This document shows, piece by piece, positions 36,744 to 48,903 of a DNA stretch of 64,000 bases. Positions within the stretch are counted from its first letter, which is position 1, and each line of letters opens with the position of its first letter. Made by a program: the position numbers and the translations under genes. The stretch comes from Cloeon dipterum (lineage: Eukaryota > Arthropoda > Insecta > Ephemeroptera > Baetidae): positions 13,880,886 to 13,944,885 of the forward strand of contig NC_088789.1 in NCBI RefSeq assembly GCF_949628265.1, given 5' to 3'. The notes below the pieces were generated by a model. It ran no database searches. It was given only the letters and a program-made list of their open reading frames with translations, and was not told the origin of the DNA.

Positions 36744-39700
36744 ATGTGAGTACAACTTTGGGCATCACTGATTCTTAATTTGATTTAACAGCCATAGGCT
36801 CTATAATTGAGAATTATTCGTTGCGGGCTGTTAAATTTTCCCTTTTTTTATTTTTCGCTTTCACTTGACGATTTTCGCTTCATTTTTAACTTCTTGCAAT
36901 TTACCTAAAAGAAAATTAAACAAGATTTTAAGATATAATTGGACACATAAATATTATTCCGTGCTATGAATTTTTAGCTATTTTATTTTCAATCAAAGTA
37001 GAGAATGTTTAATTGGTGATCGATTTCTAAAACTTTATAAGTTTAAAGCATTACCATGTACATATTTAAATGAGCCTCGTGGGTTACCAAACAGGTTGGG
37101 TCCGTGGAGTTCGACCCTGAGTGCGGCTAACCCGCCCCTTGAGCCTTACACACAGTGCTCCAGAGTGCCCGTCACCTCAGACAACACATGCAATTTCTCT
37201 GTGAGCCGGCTATTGCAACTTGACCGTGCGGCAGCAGCCCCACCTGTGGCTCCTCCAGCCGCGCCTGCTGGATCACATCAAAGCAGGGGCCATCTCCTTG
37301 AGTCTGACCGCAGCGAAGACGGTAAGGCAATCAATATTTTAATTTATTGTCAAATGAACACCGCTTCCGAGCTTAAAAAATTAATCTGCTGTTAATGAAC
37401 TAAAACATTCATGAATGTTATTTCATAAAACTATGGGATTTTCTGAATGCTATGGTTTTCCTCTTAAAATAATCTTATATGAGAGGAATAGATTTTGGGA
37501 CGAAAAAATTGATGCAGATAATGCGCAAAAATTCCCTTCAAAATCTGGTGAATATTACCGTGAAAATTTTATGCTTCTAAAATGCAGCCCCTGTAGAACA
37601 AATTTTCGAGCTTCTGATTGAGAAGCATTAATGAGCTGTTTGATTAACGCAATAAGCAGCTCTGGTTCTCTCGCATATGTGGAACAAAGCGCGACAGGGC
37701 GCGAGGATGTTGAACACTTGAAGCGCACACGGCCCAGGCGCCTTGTCACTCAAAAGTCACTCGATGTGCTTCATTGAAGCAAATCGCCACTAACATCTCT
37801 TCGCGCGCTGAACAACTCGACTGCGCCTAGCAAGTTCTAATGACGAGACTATTTCGCTATATTTATACACCCACTTCGAAATTCGATACTATTTCAAATA
37901 CGAGCCAAATCAAAAAATGCGTGTTCATTTCAAGACTGCAGACAGTTCTACTCCGTTTCCTTGAAATTCTTGCCTCTATGACAGAAAGTGCTGACAGGAA
38001 ATCTTTGGGACACACACATTTTATTTTGAGCACAGTGGCTTTAATTTTTTAAATTAAAAAATGTCGGCTTTATTTGATGATCCATATTTATACATTACTT
38101 CTTTTGATATGTAGCTACAGTCCTAAAATTATTACTGCGGTAAAATGGCATTTTGTCTTCTACCTGTCAGTAAGCTCCAATATATAGATTCCTCAAGCTG
38201 TTGACTCGCATATTGTTGAGTAAATGCTTTGCGTGCATTTGCAATGTGACAATCCAAGCGATGTTTATGGGGGTCGAGTGCGGGTGCGGACTGATTTGCG
38301 CCTACATTTGATTCTCTTGATATGCAATGACGAGTCCATTCGGATTTGGGAGGTTTGCGGAAGTAGTCCGACTCGTTATATACTTGCTGGTTTGCCCCTT
38401 TCCAGTATGCCTGAATTAATTTCACGGGACGAGTGTCTAGCGTTTCAAACCAAAAGACCCCGGTGCGGGGGCAGTAAAAGATGAGGTGGTCCTTTTCTGA
38501 ACTTGTCTTCCTCCAATGAGGCCCGTGCGCTCATGATATTCATTCGCGATGTTACTAGGTAAGATCAATAAATAATAAAGTACTCCAAATTCAAGCCGCT
38601 GATTTTTCGCTTATATTTCCTTTAGGTAGTTAAAACACTAATTTAGGCTATTTTGTTCGATCAAAAGATTGCTCAGAAAAACTATAATTTAATGGTGAGC
38701 GAAGCTTTTTCTTTCTGTCAAAATTAAATTGAAAAGTCTCGATTAAGGACATCTTTAGTCTCAATTCATTTTTGTGGCCAAAAATTACAGTCTGAATTTA
38801 TAATGAGCAGGTTTAAAAATTAAAATCCCTTTTTGAAGTATGCTGTCTAAGTCGTTAATTTTTTTATTATAACTATTCTAGAAAAATTTCAACTCCAGAT
38901 TTAATACATTTTTAAAATTATTAATATCCAGCATCATAAAGCCTGCATAAAGTGAAGAAAAGATTTAAAGCAATTCGTGACATAGCAATTTGCAAAAAAA
39001 TTGCTTCAATGAGCGCCAGCAAGTCGTCTGGAACGCATCACATATGCCGATTTGAGAGAATAAAGGGTTCAGTTTGTTTATTGGGCGCGCAAGTAAAGCA
39101 TCTCAAAGGCGAACTGGCTAAAGAAAGACGAACGCACTGTGCATTGCACACGTGGTAGCAAAAAGTGCTTTTCACTTTATCCGAATAATAATAAATGAAC
39201 AGCCTCGCATGAACCTAAAATTTAATAGACGTGGCGCAGCTCCTCAATTTCATTCTTGAAAGCAAAAAGTTGGTTGGCATTAAAAAACGTAGCGCGAGGA
39301 AAGCGATTTAATTAAGCGCGTGCTGACATCTCAAACTGGGCGCATTGTCATGCACAATTTATCAACCCGAGTGAAACTTCTCCAATTAAAACAGAATTCA
39401 ACCATTCTATTTTGAAATTCTGGATCCCTCTCAATATCTGTTAATTATTATCCACAGACGACGAATCCTTCTGCAGGGACGACCTGAGCACCTCAGGGTC
39501 TCCGTCCGTGGCTCGTCATCGCCGCCAACCAGGCATGCCACCCTCAGGGTGCTCTCAGGGAAAGCAGCGCAGGAACAGGACTACTTTTTCCACCACCCAA
39601 CTAGCTGCTTTGGAGAGAGTCTTCGAAAGGACGCATTACCCTGACGCGTTTGTCAGGGAGGAACTTGCCCGGCGAGTCAACCTGAGCGAGGCTCGAGTAC

Positions 39701-40130
39701 AGGCAAGGCTACAATTTTTTGTGATCAGCTTTTGTTAAGAAATAAAATTTAGGTCTGGTTTCAAAATCGACGTGCCAAGTTCCGGAGAAACGAACGAAGC
39801 CTTTTGTCTCAAAGGGGCTGCTGTCCTTCTCCGCAGCAGAGCAGCGGCATCAGTTTAGCTCCAAGGGATTCTACGCTGCTGCACCTAGCACAAAGCGACC
39901 AAGGTGATTTATTGTGACCGGCATGGTCACTTATTTCAAGTCGTCTTATAGCAAATTTTTAATAAAGTCATGCCGTGTTTCTGTCTCATTTATTTTCAGT
40001 GCCGGTGGTAGGTTCGCCAGCTGGTTTAGATTACACGCCGTTTGTGACCTCGCAATGCTGGAAAACAGCCACGTCGTCTGCCACACAATTTCACTCATCG
40101 CCGCCGTCATGCGCTCTCATGACGGGTTAG
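36744..40130 (+). CDS. Prrx: Prrx, paired-related (aristaless-class) homeodomain transcription factor
   Basis: DNA-binding developmental regulator. Exons 36744-36745 (only AT of the start codon), 37095-37321, 39458-39702, 39753-39903, 40000-40130; 251 aa. The start codon is split by intron 1: AT|G, giving [10 protein letters not shown]; an in-frame TGA lies just upstream in exon 1. Exon 2 encodes [11 protein letters not shown], matching the PRRX motif NFSVSHLLDLE. The homeodomain begins [10 protein letters not shown] and includes [32 protein letters not shown] and [14 protein letters not shown] (Gln at position 50). The exon 3/4 intron is 50 bp and starts GC rather than GT. After the homeodomain I see no C-terminal OAR motif; the frame ends ...CALMTG. 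A donor-like GTTAGT overlaps this stop, so an extra 3' exon is possible. Confidence 0.9.
37322..39457. other. Prrx: Prrx intron 2
   Basis: 2.1 kb intron. A 98-codon open frame on the minus strand (38132-38425) has no recognisable domain. Nothing else identified. Confidence 0.6.
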
Positions 40131-40836
40131 TATATTTTCGACGATCATAATATGATATTCAATTTAAATTATTATAGTATATAGTTTAATGTTTTTGTCA
40201 TTATACCTACAAATCGGAATGACCATAACATTATTTTCTTGAATATTAAATATAGGTAAATGTGGTAATTAGCCGGCTATTAAAAGCTTTGAAAGTTTGG
40301 AAAGCTCCATGTTAGTCTACATTCACAAGAGGTCTTGTTAAGATTATAATAATTACTAAAACACAAATCATTTGTGACATTATATATATGTATTATTAAA
40401 TACCATATATAAACCTAGAGAATTCTGATGAGTCTTGCTTCATGTTTTTTGCGTTCAATAATAATCAATCGAGTTTACCCATTTCTATATTTATGCATTG
40501 TTTTCTAGGCGAAATATTCCAAACATGAGGAATAAAAACAATAAATAATAATATTTATCAAAGAAAAACGATCGGAATCAAAAAAAGGTTGGTTTACCTT
40601 GGGGGACATTTTATCAAAGGCTATATTAATATAGCTCTTAGGCAAAATATAAACATTCAAAATTTATTAATAAGTGAACAAAGTACACGAGTCAACACGA
40701 CACGACACGTGTGGGCTGCCTTTCGCTGCTGCTTGAGAATTGAGAACCGTGGCGCCGTAGAAGTGAGGGCGTAACCAAGCGCAGCTTGTCTAGATTTTTC
40801 AGCCAATCAGTGTATTTGTTGTGCTCATTCTTAACG
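40131..40836. other. Interval between Prrx and mL64
   Basis: AT-rich 3' UTR of Prrx (AATAAA words near 40530-40550) followed by a GC-richer 0.15-kb stretch that is likely the mL64 promoter. No other feature. Confidence 0.55.
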
Positions 40837-41912
40837 ATGGCAGCCTCCGTTTCACGTGCCTGTCTTAGTTTGTGCCGAAAAAGTGTTAGAGTAGGCGCTT
40901 TTAACTTGAATACAGAATGCCGAATAGTGCGGAAAATTTCTGGATATAATTTGGACTGCGTCAGAAGATATTCCAGTAAAAATGAGGCGAAGGAAGAACT
41001 TCAGGAATTCGACTTTGAAGATCAGGAGGTTAGATTCATAAATCTTTATTATCATATTTAGATATACAATTATGTATCCTTTCCCAGTAAAAAATCTATA
41101 TTTTAACATGAAAGGTCAATAATATGGAACACATATAATCTTTCAAATCAAAATCATTTTGTCAATATTTGTTTTCGTTCTTATTAATGAATCTTTTCAG
41201 GACGAAGAATTATTGGAGAGCCGCCGTCATCTTGAAAAGAGTAGAAACAAGTCTCGTCTAAGGGAAAATCACTTCAGGGTTATGCACGGAATGCAGCCCT
41301 ATGAGGAGCCCGTGGCCTGGTTTCACCACTCGGTTAAATACAAGAAGAGAATGTTTGGACGTTACGGCATAGATGGCACAGACATTCCTCTAGGTGCTCT
41401 GTGGCCCAATAAGGTTGGTTATTATACATATGTAGTACATAAATAAACTTCAAGGCAATCAAATTAAAACTGTGTGTTTTTGTTTCAATTAGGAGGAAAT
41501 TGCTGACAAAAATGCGTATGAGGCTACTGTCCGACCTCTATCTTTGAAAACTGTAATGGAGAAAGTGCAGAATGAGAAGATTCAGGCTGAAGAAGAAACC
41601 GCTAAACGGCAAGCAGATTTGGCTGCTAAGTTTGACAAAATTGAACAGTCGAAGAAGGAACTTCAAGCCAGGATTGATAAGAAGAGAAGAGATGCTGAGC
41701 TAGCCAAAGAAAAAAGAGAGAGACTAATTGAAGAAGTACGCCGGCTTGTTGGCTACAATGTTGACCCTAAAGATGAGAAATTCAAACTGCTGCTTGAGCA
41801 GAAGGAAAAGGAGCAGAAGAAGAAGGAAAAGGAAGAGAGGAAGGCACAGAAGGCTTCAAAATTAATGGAAAAAATGATGGCCAAGGCTAAAGCACCGGAG
41901 ACCGCAGCATGA
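40837..41912 (+). CDS. mRpL64: Mitochondrial large-subunit ribosomal protein mL64 (CRIF1/GADD45GIP1)
   Basis: Mitoribosome component near the polypeptide exit tunnel. Exons 40837-41028, 41201-41413, 41493-41912; 274 aa. The N-terminus is basic and Arg/Ser/Cys-rich with few acids, a mitochondrial targeting type, ending near VRRYSSKN. The middle has FGRYGIDGTDIPLGALWP, matching human GRYGxxSGVVPGSLWP. The long C-terminal helix is Lys/Glu-rich coiled coil with the signature LVGYNVDPKDEKFKLLL (human LLGYQVDPRSARFQELL). A poly(A) signal lies at about 41969. Both introns are short (172 and 79 bp). I am confident of the family; gene names vary (mRpL59 is also used). Confidence 0.9.
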
Positions 41913-44900
41913 AAACCTTAGATTGTGAATATGTGAATTGTACCATTAGTCTGATTTTGGTTGTTAATAATAAAATCCATTAAAAGAAAATTTTACCTTT
42001 TTGTTACGCCGTCAATCTTTAAGTAGGATGTAATTTATGTAAGTCGGAATTGCTGGTTATTTTTAAATAAGTATGAAAATTATTTTAAATTCTCCTCACA
42101 GAAAGATGCATCATGAAAATTCCATATAATGCCCATTGGCTTTAATCTGATTTCAGCTGCTTATGGTGCTAGTCCATCACCTTACAGTGTTTCTTCGAGC
42201 ATTGCCAGCTTAAGATTCAGAGCTCAAGAATATCAACATGGACATCAAAATTCTTTGTAACCATCCAATTTGTATTTTTATTGTGTCAACGAAATCTTGC
42301 AATAAATTGTGGATTTGTGAAAGTAACTTATTATTTTAAAGTTTATGCAATCTGCCCGGCTAGTGTGTTTCGCAAGTTGCCTACGCGGCACTTCTTGAAA
42401 TGCCCTTTAAATAGCGCAGGTGGCAGCAGTATACAAAGCCCGTTATTAGACGTGAGAGAAAAGGGGGGCGTTGCAGGACCCATTCTTTCCACATCTGTGC
42501 CGCCAGCTAGCCTGTCTGTCGACTCCGTCTAGTTGCAGAGAAATCGTGTTTTTGTTCGCGGTTACCAGCGGATTTATCAGTGGAGAGTTCATTTAAGATT
42601 TCCTCTTGAATCTCCACGCAATCAGTAGGTAAGAATAATACTGATAATCGATCTAATCAAGCGTTGACCTAATATAGACTAAAATTTATGTATTTGTTGC
42701 TTTGTTCCTTACTTGATCAAAGGTCAGTCAAAGTTATTTTTTATCCTTAGATCTCTGCTCCTAGTTGACAGGAAACAGAAGTTGCCCATAGTCATTAGCA
42801 TCATGATTGGCTTAGAGTGTAAAAATACTTATGGGCTGTAATTCTATTTTATTACTGTCATAAACAGAAAAAATGTAAATATATTAATGACAAATAATTA
42901 ATTATTTGATCATTTTCGTTTCTATTCTGTTTGATTAAAAAACTTCTAACTGATACATATTTAGATAACACAATGCGCCATTGAAAACAATTCTTCGTTT
43001 AATAAAACCGTGAATAGCTTTTCGGCACACTGTCACGTATTATATGAAGAACTTGTTTCGAAATTAATCCTGATGATCCCTCTTATCAGGTTGTTTAAAC
43101 GATTGAAATTGTGAGGCTAAGTAAAATTATCAGAAAATATTTAAATTTTATCATTTTATTGTGCCACGATATTTTTGAAATATGTAATTGTGTTTTGATA
43201 ATTATTTACCTAAAAAGCATCGCTCAAATATGTTTCAGGATTTCTGTGTCAAAAAATGTTCGAATTTAAATCCGTCAATGCCAATCAGGCTAATTTGACA
43301 CCGTTACATGTTTGTGGTTTCCAATGCCTCAATCAATGTAATATAATTATTATGCAATTCCTGGAAGTTATTTTACTGCTAAATTTTAGTGAAAGTGTTT
43401 AAATATTGGTCTAATAATTTACTCTTGTACTGAATAACTTTGCTCATTTTGTTCTATACTAATATGTAAACCCATTTACTGTCATTTTTGTGAGCTCTCA
43501 TAGAAATTTAAGTCCTTTATTTTCTTAGGAACCAATTGGTGCAAGCAGAAGGAGAAAGCGCAAATGTACCTGTATACAGAGGTGCCTTGATACAGGAATT
43601 TCCTTTTACCCGTCGCTTGGTGTTTTTTCCTTTCACTATCTGCACTTAAAAAGATCGATCCACTTACTAGTGCTCTCCATTCTTGAGATGAAAACGTGCT
43701 TATTGGAAAATACGGGTCAAGTTTTTCTTGAGTCAATCAAAGACTCAGTATTTCTGACAAAAATTTTAATAACAAAATATATTTGCTGTCTTCTTTCTTT
43801 ATATTCTCTTATGTTCTCTGTATTATTTTTAACATAAACTTTCACTATCAACTTGGGCTTTGCGGCAAAGAGACAGCCTTGAAAAAAACCTTGGAGTTTT
43901 GGTTTGCCCCGGCAATAAAGGCATCCTCTTCGCGGCGTTCATCGTCACTTTACGTTAAAATAAATTAACGCGGAAATGACGTTAAGCTCTGTTCACTCAA
44001 ACCGACTCAAACAAAACACTGCCCTAAAATTCGCATTTAAATAGTCACTTTTTGTTCCAAACCATTGCGTAACTTAATCGTTTTTGCAGTATGGTGAACA
44101 TTTGCTTTTAAAAACTTCCTGTTGATGAGTCATTACTAAACATATATGCTACAATAAATAACATAACAAAATAAAAAATAAATATTATAGTAAAAAATCA
44201 TCGTCAGGATGTTTTTAATAGCAAAAGAAGTTATTACATATATTTTGTGAACATTTGCTTTTAAAAACTTCCTGTTGATGAGTTATTACTAAACATTTAT
44301 GTTACAATAAATACCATAAAAAAATAAATATTACAGTAAAAACTCATCGTCAGGATGTTTTTAAAAGCAAAAGAAGTTATTACATATTTTGTGTTGTTTA
44401 AGGGTCACTTTTACTTCCGCTTTTTTGCCAAATTAATGCTGTAGATTGAGAAAAACTATTGATCGGCGTGCTCGAGGGGAGGAATGGAATTTCGATGAAA
44501 ATTCCATCTGGTTCAAGCCATGGAGGAGGGCTTCACGATTGTGAATTGGAAGCCCCATTAGGCACCAAACGCATTGGGCAATATCACAGTTCATTGCAAC
44601 ACTGCTTTTCAAATGCCTCTCTCTTGCAGTAGATCAGCGAGAATAAACTTTTCAAACTAATTAATTGACGTGGCAATTAATTTATTTTTGGAACAAACTG
44701 TCAGTAGCCTCAAAAGTTTTTTTCTGAGAAGGCTAGTTAGCATCAAAACCATGGCAACGCTTCTGTTAGATCTCCAATCGTGCGTGTCAATAAGAAACGA
44801 GCTAACCTCCTAACACTCTTTTGGTTGAACGTTGACCCATTTTTCACTGTTTCGCACATTTTTTAAAAAAATAACCGCAGCAAAAATAACTCCAACCTAA

Positions 44901-46283
44901 AAACTTATCTTTCTATAAAGATGGCAGATTTAAAAAGACCGATGGTAATAATAATATTTGCTACCAGAAATTACTAGCACTTAAGTTAATTTATCGTTTG
45001 ACCGTCTTTGTGCAACCTTCAATTGTGTACATCGTTCTGCTATTTACAATTAGTATGGCTTATACTAACTTTAGAAAATTCTCGGTTATCTGTTTCCCGT
45101 TCCTTCACTTTTGGTTTCTGTAGCTTTTTTACTTGTTTTATCTTGCTTTTAAAACAACTCTATTTTAGTGTCGCACAATATTGAATAACGTCCATGTTTG
45201 TATTTACTGTTAATCTAGAATATATGTTTGATTTGATGCAGAAAATACCTATGTGAATTGATTATTTAATACCATTGCGCATTAAACAAATGACAATAAA
45301 ACTAGTTACGAAGATGCCATTGAGCAAGTCGTTTTTATCATTATGGTTGCGTGTGTTTCCCTTGATCTTAAAGATGCATCAAATAATCCTTTCTCATTTT
45401 TGAATATAAATTGCAATCCGTAACTTCAGTAACTTGGACGCGACCAGGAAAGAATAATAAACCTTAAGGGCTTCTTATCGCAAAAAATTAACTCTCAGAA
45501 CTTGTAAAATAATAATGATTTTTAGTGTTTTATTCACTTCATTGTCTACGCAGGTTCAAGATTATGGAGAAACGTTGATAAGATTCATATTACACTCTAT
45601 TAACGATTTCCTTAACAAAATTGTGACCTTTTGGAAAGAAAAAAAGACATAGATTGGCTTAACAAACGATTCGCTTATTGAAACTCGAAACATAGTTGGG
45701 TTTTGATGCATGAGAGAGTATTAATGGAGGGTCCAATTGACAAAGGGCAATTGAAATCCTTGCTGTGTACAATAGAGAGCACTTTTGTTGACTCCATGCT
45801 TCGAAACGCTGATTACTACGCTCCTTTCTAGTGACGAAGTCATCTCGGCAGTTTTCTTCTCACATAAACTTTGCAACATTGCCACTTCTCAAAGAATTGT
45901 TTTCCAAGTATTTTGCAATAGCTTAGCGGATTGTTTTCCTCAGCGAAATCTTTCTTGTCCTAATTTACTTTACTCTTTAATCATGGCGCACAAGCGTAAA
46001 ATAATTATATCGTTTCACCTCCTTTAAAGACGTTGTCTTTCATTTGTAGATTCACGTGTGGGCTGGTTCGCCCTGAAAAGCTTTTTTTCCATTTAAGTAC
46101 TGTAGTATTTAATATTTATATTCAATACATTATTATGGAACAGGCTCTTTTAATATGTTATATAATAAGCTTGCTGATTTGATTACCATTCTAAAAATTC
46201 GATATTTTAATAAGAGCGTGTCTCTCAATTTTTACATTCTGTTTTGGACAGATAAATTTGAGTGTTTACTTTATGATTACAGG
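41913..46283. other. Interval upstream of Ctr1A, probably its promoter, first exon and long first intron
   Basis: After the mL64 3' end, the likely non-coding first exon of Ctr1A ends at 42628 with donor GTAAGA. The coding exon at 46284 follows an acceptor TGATTACAG, so a 3.65-kb intron is inferred. Inside it lies a 153-bp tandem duplication (44094-44393). Otherwise AT-rich with nothing recognised. Confidence 0.45.
44094..44393. repeat. Tandem pair of hairpin-forming units, period 153 bp
   Basis: Copy 1 starts at 44094 and copy 2 at 44247; both begin GTGAACATTTGC. Each unit is itself an inverted repeat: the left arm GCTTTTAAAAACTTCCTG is mirrored by CAGGATGTTTTTAAAAGC near the right end (copy 1 has one change in this arm). 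The copies differ at a modest number of positions and small indels. This resembles a palindromic MITE that was duplicated in tandem. Confidence 0.8.
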
Positions 46284-47654
46284 ATGGATCACAGTCACCA
46301 CGGACACCACGGTCATCACGGACCACCTCCGGTTTCTTCAACCGTGGAATCCCTATTAGGCGCTGCGGAAGACACAACCGGGATGCCTCCTATGGACGCA
46401 TGCAGCCATATGAACATGGGCCACCACATGATGTCGATGTCTGTAAGTATGGGATGTGGTTTATTCATGATGAACAATAAAATAAATGTAGGTCACATTT
46501 AATTTTGTCGGCCGATCCTGAAATTTGAATATATGTATTATTTTTTTTATTTAATATTGAAAATATAAACTTTGTATGTTTTAATTTTTTATTTCATTTA
46601 TATTTATATTCCAACAGTTCCACTTTGGCTACTGCGAGGTCGTGCTCTTTGATTTCTGGAAGGTGCAATGTGTCAGTTCCCTCATCGGCTCAATGATTGG
46701 CATCATGATTATTGCTGCTCTCTACGAAGGACTGAAATACTACAGGTAGTGGTGCCAGATATCTATTGAGTATTATCTTTAATCTAGTTTGGTGATTTAT
46801 TCTATCCAGGGAGTACCTTTTCTGGCAATCAAACAACTCAATCCAGTACAGATCAGTGACCCCACCTGAAAAAGCTGGCAGCGCTGAAGAAGCAAGAGTT
46901 GTTCAGTAAGTAAAATTATACCAAAACATCTTCTCCTACGTTCATGACACTCGGTTGACTCAGAACTCTTCTGTGGTTCATTGCTTTGTCCATGGTTGCA
47001 TAAGTCATTTTCTTAATTCTCACATTAACGCTTAAATAAAGCAGAACCATAATAAATATTACTTTGAAACTAAATAATTGCGGAATTAAAAACAATGTTA
47101 TTTTACAAATTGCATTAATTAACAATTTTATTACATCTCTAAAATCACAAAAGTAAACAACAATTTCCATCCCCTTGTACAATTATCAAAACTTATGCTT
47201 GCTCTTTTCCTTGCATGTGCAGTATGGTGCCCGAAATCATTCATCGGCAACCGTAAGTATTTTCAAATTCTTACTATTGCATGATTTAGTTCACTGGATA
47301 TTTATAGGAAAATTAAATTACTCCGCAGTAATGGGATTAGAAATTTTGATCTGATTAAAGGGTAATAAGCTCAAGTCAATTGAGAAACAATGAAGCACAC
47401 TGTTAAAATATTTTAACCAATTTAGTAAAGTGCATACTTTTTTTGTTAACAGACCAACAATGCTGAGCGGCATTCATGCCCTCCAGACTGCTCTGCACGT
47501 GCTTCAGCTAGTGATAAGCTACCTATTGATGCTTATTTTCATGACCTTCAACGTATGGCTCTGTTTGGCGGTCATTGTTGGTGCTACTATTGGTTATTTT
47601 TTGTTCGGATGGAAAAAATCCGTAATCGTGGACGTAACCGAACATTGTCATTAA
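46284..47654 (+). CDS. Ctr1A: High-affinity copper transporter Ctr1, copy A
   Basis: Trimeric plasma-membrane Cu(I) importer. Exons: 46284-46442, 46618-46745, 46810-46905, 47223-47252, 47453-47654; 204 aa. The N-terminus is His/Met-rich ([13 protein letters not shown], then [11 protein letters not shown]), the extracellular copper-collecting segment. TM1 follows [18 protein letters not shown]2 carries the copper-selective MxxxM motif (MLIFM). TM3 carries GxxxG (GATIG). The C-terminus ends EHCH, the HCH metal-binding tail. The short fourth exon (30 nt) lies in the cytosolic loop and has no counterpart in copy B. The start follows a splice acceptor by one base. AATAAA at 48535 may mark the 3' end. 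Confidence 0.95.
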
Positions 47655-48193
47655 AAGGTGTAAAAATTCTGTAAATTATGTCGGAAATGTGCATACATAT
47701 TAATCTGCTATAGTGACAACGCAGTTTGTCTAATGTTATGATTTTTCACATTTACTGGTTAAATGACACCTCATTTAAGTTTTAAATTGTTAATGAGTAT
47801 TTTATTTTTGTTTGTCTGACCAAAATGTAACATGTCGGTAGTAGGATGATTTTTGATCAAAGACTTGACTTTGTTGCAGTTTATTGTAATCAAAGAGCGT
47901 TCTTGTTTTAATTGAAAATATTTTTTTGAAATAATATCACATCAGCACAAAGATTTAGCGTGTTTTCCATCTGCCAAACCTTCTAAAACAATTTTTTCCT
48001 CGTACAATTTTAGCCTACACAGAATAATTATAAATCCTTCTCTTACGCGCAGTAATTTGAAATTTTACACCTCAGCAACAGGCTGAGATAAGAAGGGGCA
48101 CTAACAAGGTTTATTGGACCATCATCTTGAGATTACAGCTCTGACTGATTGTGCTCTAAAGACTAAAGTAGTCTGGACTGACTATCTCTGAAA

Positions 48194-48232
48194 TTTGCAC
48201 ACGACTCTTTGTTTTAAAGCCGTGTGCAAAAC
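48194..48232. promoter_or_regulatory. Inverted pair of metal-response-element-like sites forming a hairpin
   Basis: TTTGCACACG (48194-48203) and its exact reverse complement CGTGTGCAAA (48221-48230). Read on the minus strand the right arm is TTTTGCACACGGC, which fits the MTF-1 consensus TGCRCNCGGCC. The left arm matches the core TGCRCNC. A further core TGCACAC lies at 48331. The pair sits about 0.6 kb upstream of copy B and may also fall in the Ctr1A 3' UTR. Confidence 0.5.
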
Positions 48233-48759
48233 TACAGGTACGGCCTGCTTAACATTCGACAGTTTCTTATTTTTTATATTGCAGCAGTTGATATGCAGAT
48301 TACTGTTAAATCAAGTTAGTCCGTGCCTGGTGCACACTGCACCAATCTTTTGCATTTGGCACCAATAGTGATGGGGGTCAATCTCAAAAATTCTTTTTAC
48401 TCTGGTTAATATTCTCAAATTTTACACAGAATTCAAAACGTTTATAGTCAAACTAACAATACTTAATTTTGCTGAGCCAGTTGGACATAATATCTTGTGT
48501 CATAATATGTATGGTATACTGCTGCCATATGCGAAATAAAGTGAACAATGCTTTGATTTATGTTGAATTGAAATCCCGGATATTTTTCTCATAGCAAAGC
48601 TCTTTATTAAGCTCAACCAGTTTCGGCTTCTGCCCAAAGCCCCATTTCATGAGCGAACAGTTCTGACCATCTAGTGTAAAAAATTGTGACTTTAAAATAT
48701 CTTTGTAAAACTAGAATATTTTTTAACACTCGTAATCAGCAATAAATAAATGCGACTGT

Positions 48760-48835
48760 TGATAAGATTCCATCTCTACCACACTTATCGATCGGTCAGT
48801 TCCATATAAAAGCTTGAGCAATGTGGACAGAGACA
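48760..48835 (+). promoter_or_regulatory. Core promoter of Ctr1 copy B (TATA box with two GATA words)
   Basis: TATAAAAG at 48805-48812 predicts a start near 48835, about 70 bp before the ATG at 48904. Upstream are TGATAAG (48760) and CTTATCG (48784), GATA-factor-type words in opposite orientation. Confidence 0.55.
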
Positions 48836-48903
48836 CACATCGCAGATTTAGAACCAACCATTATAGTAACTTAAAGTGAACTTCGCAGCAACAGCAGTCA
48901 AGA

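Larger units (their letters stand above)
47655..48903. other. Interval between the two Ctr1 copies
   Basis: Holds the Ctr1A 3' UTR and the copy-B promoter. Recognised elements are the inverted MRE-like pair (48194-48232), AATAAA at 48535, two GATA-type words and a TATA box; these are listed separately. Confidence 0.6.

Noticed and set aside
38132-38425. 98-codon open frame on the minus strand in Prrx intron 2
   Set aside because: No recognisable motif; it could be old transposon sequence, but nothing supports that.
48324-48365. Second inverted word pair TGGTGCAC / GCACCA near the Ctr1 interval
   Set aside because: Only 6-7 bp arms with mismatches; noted as a weak MRE core, not as a structure.
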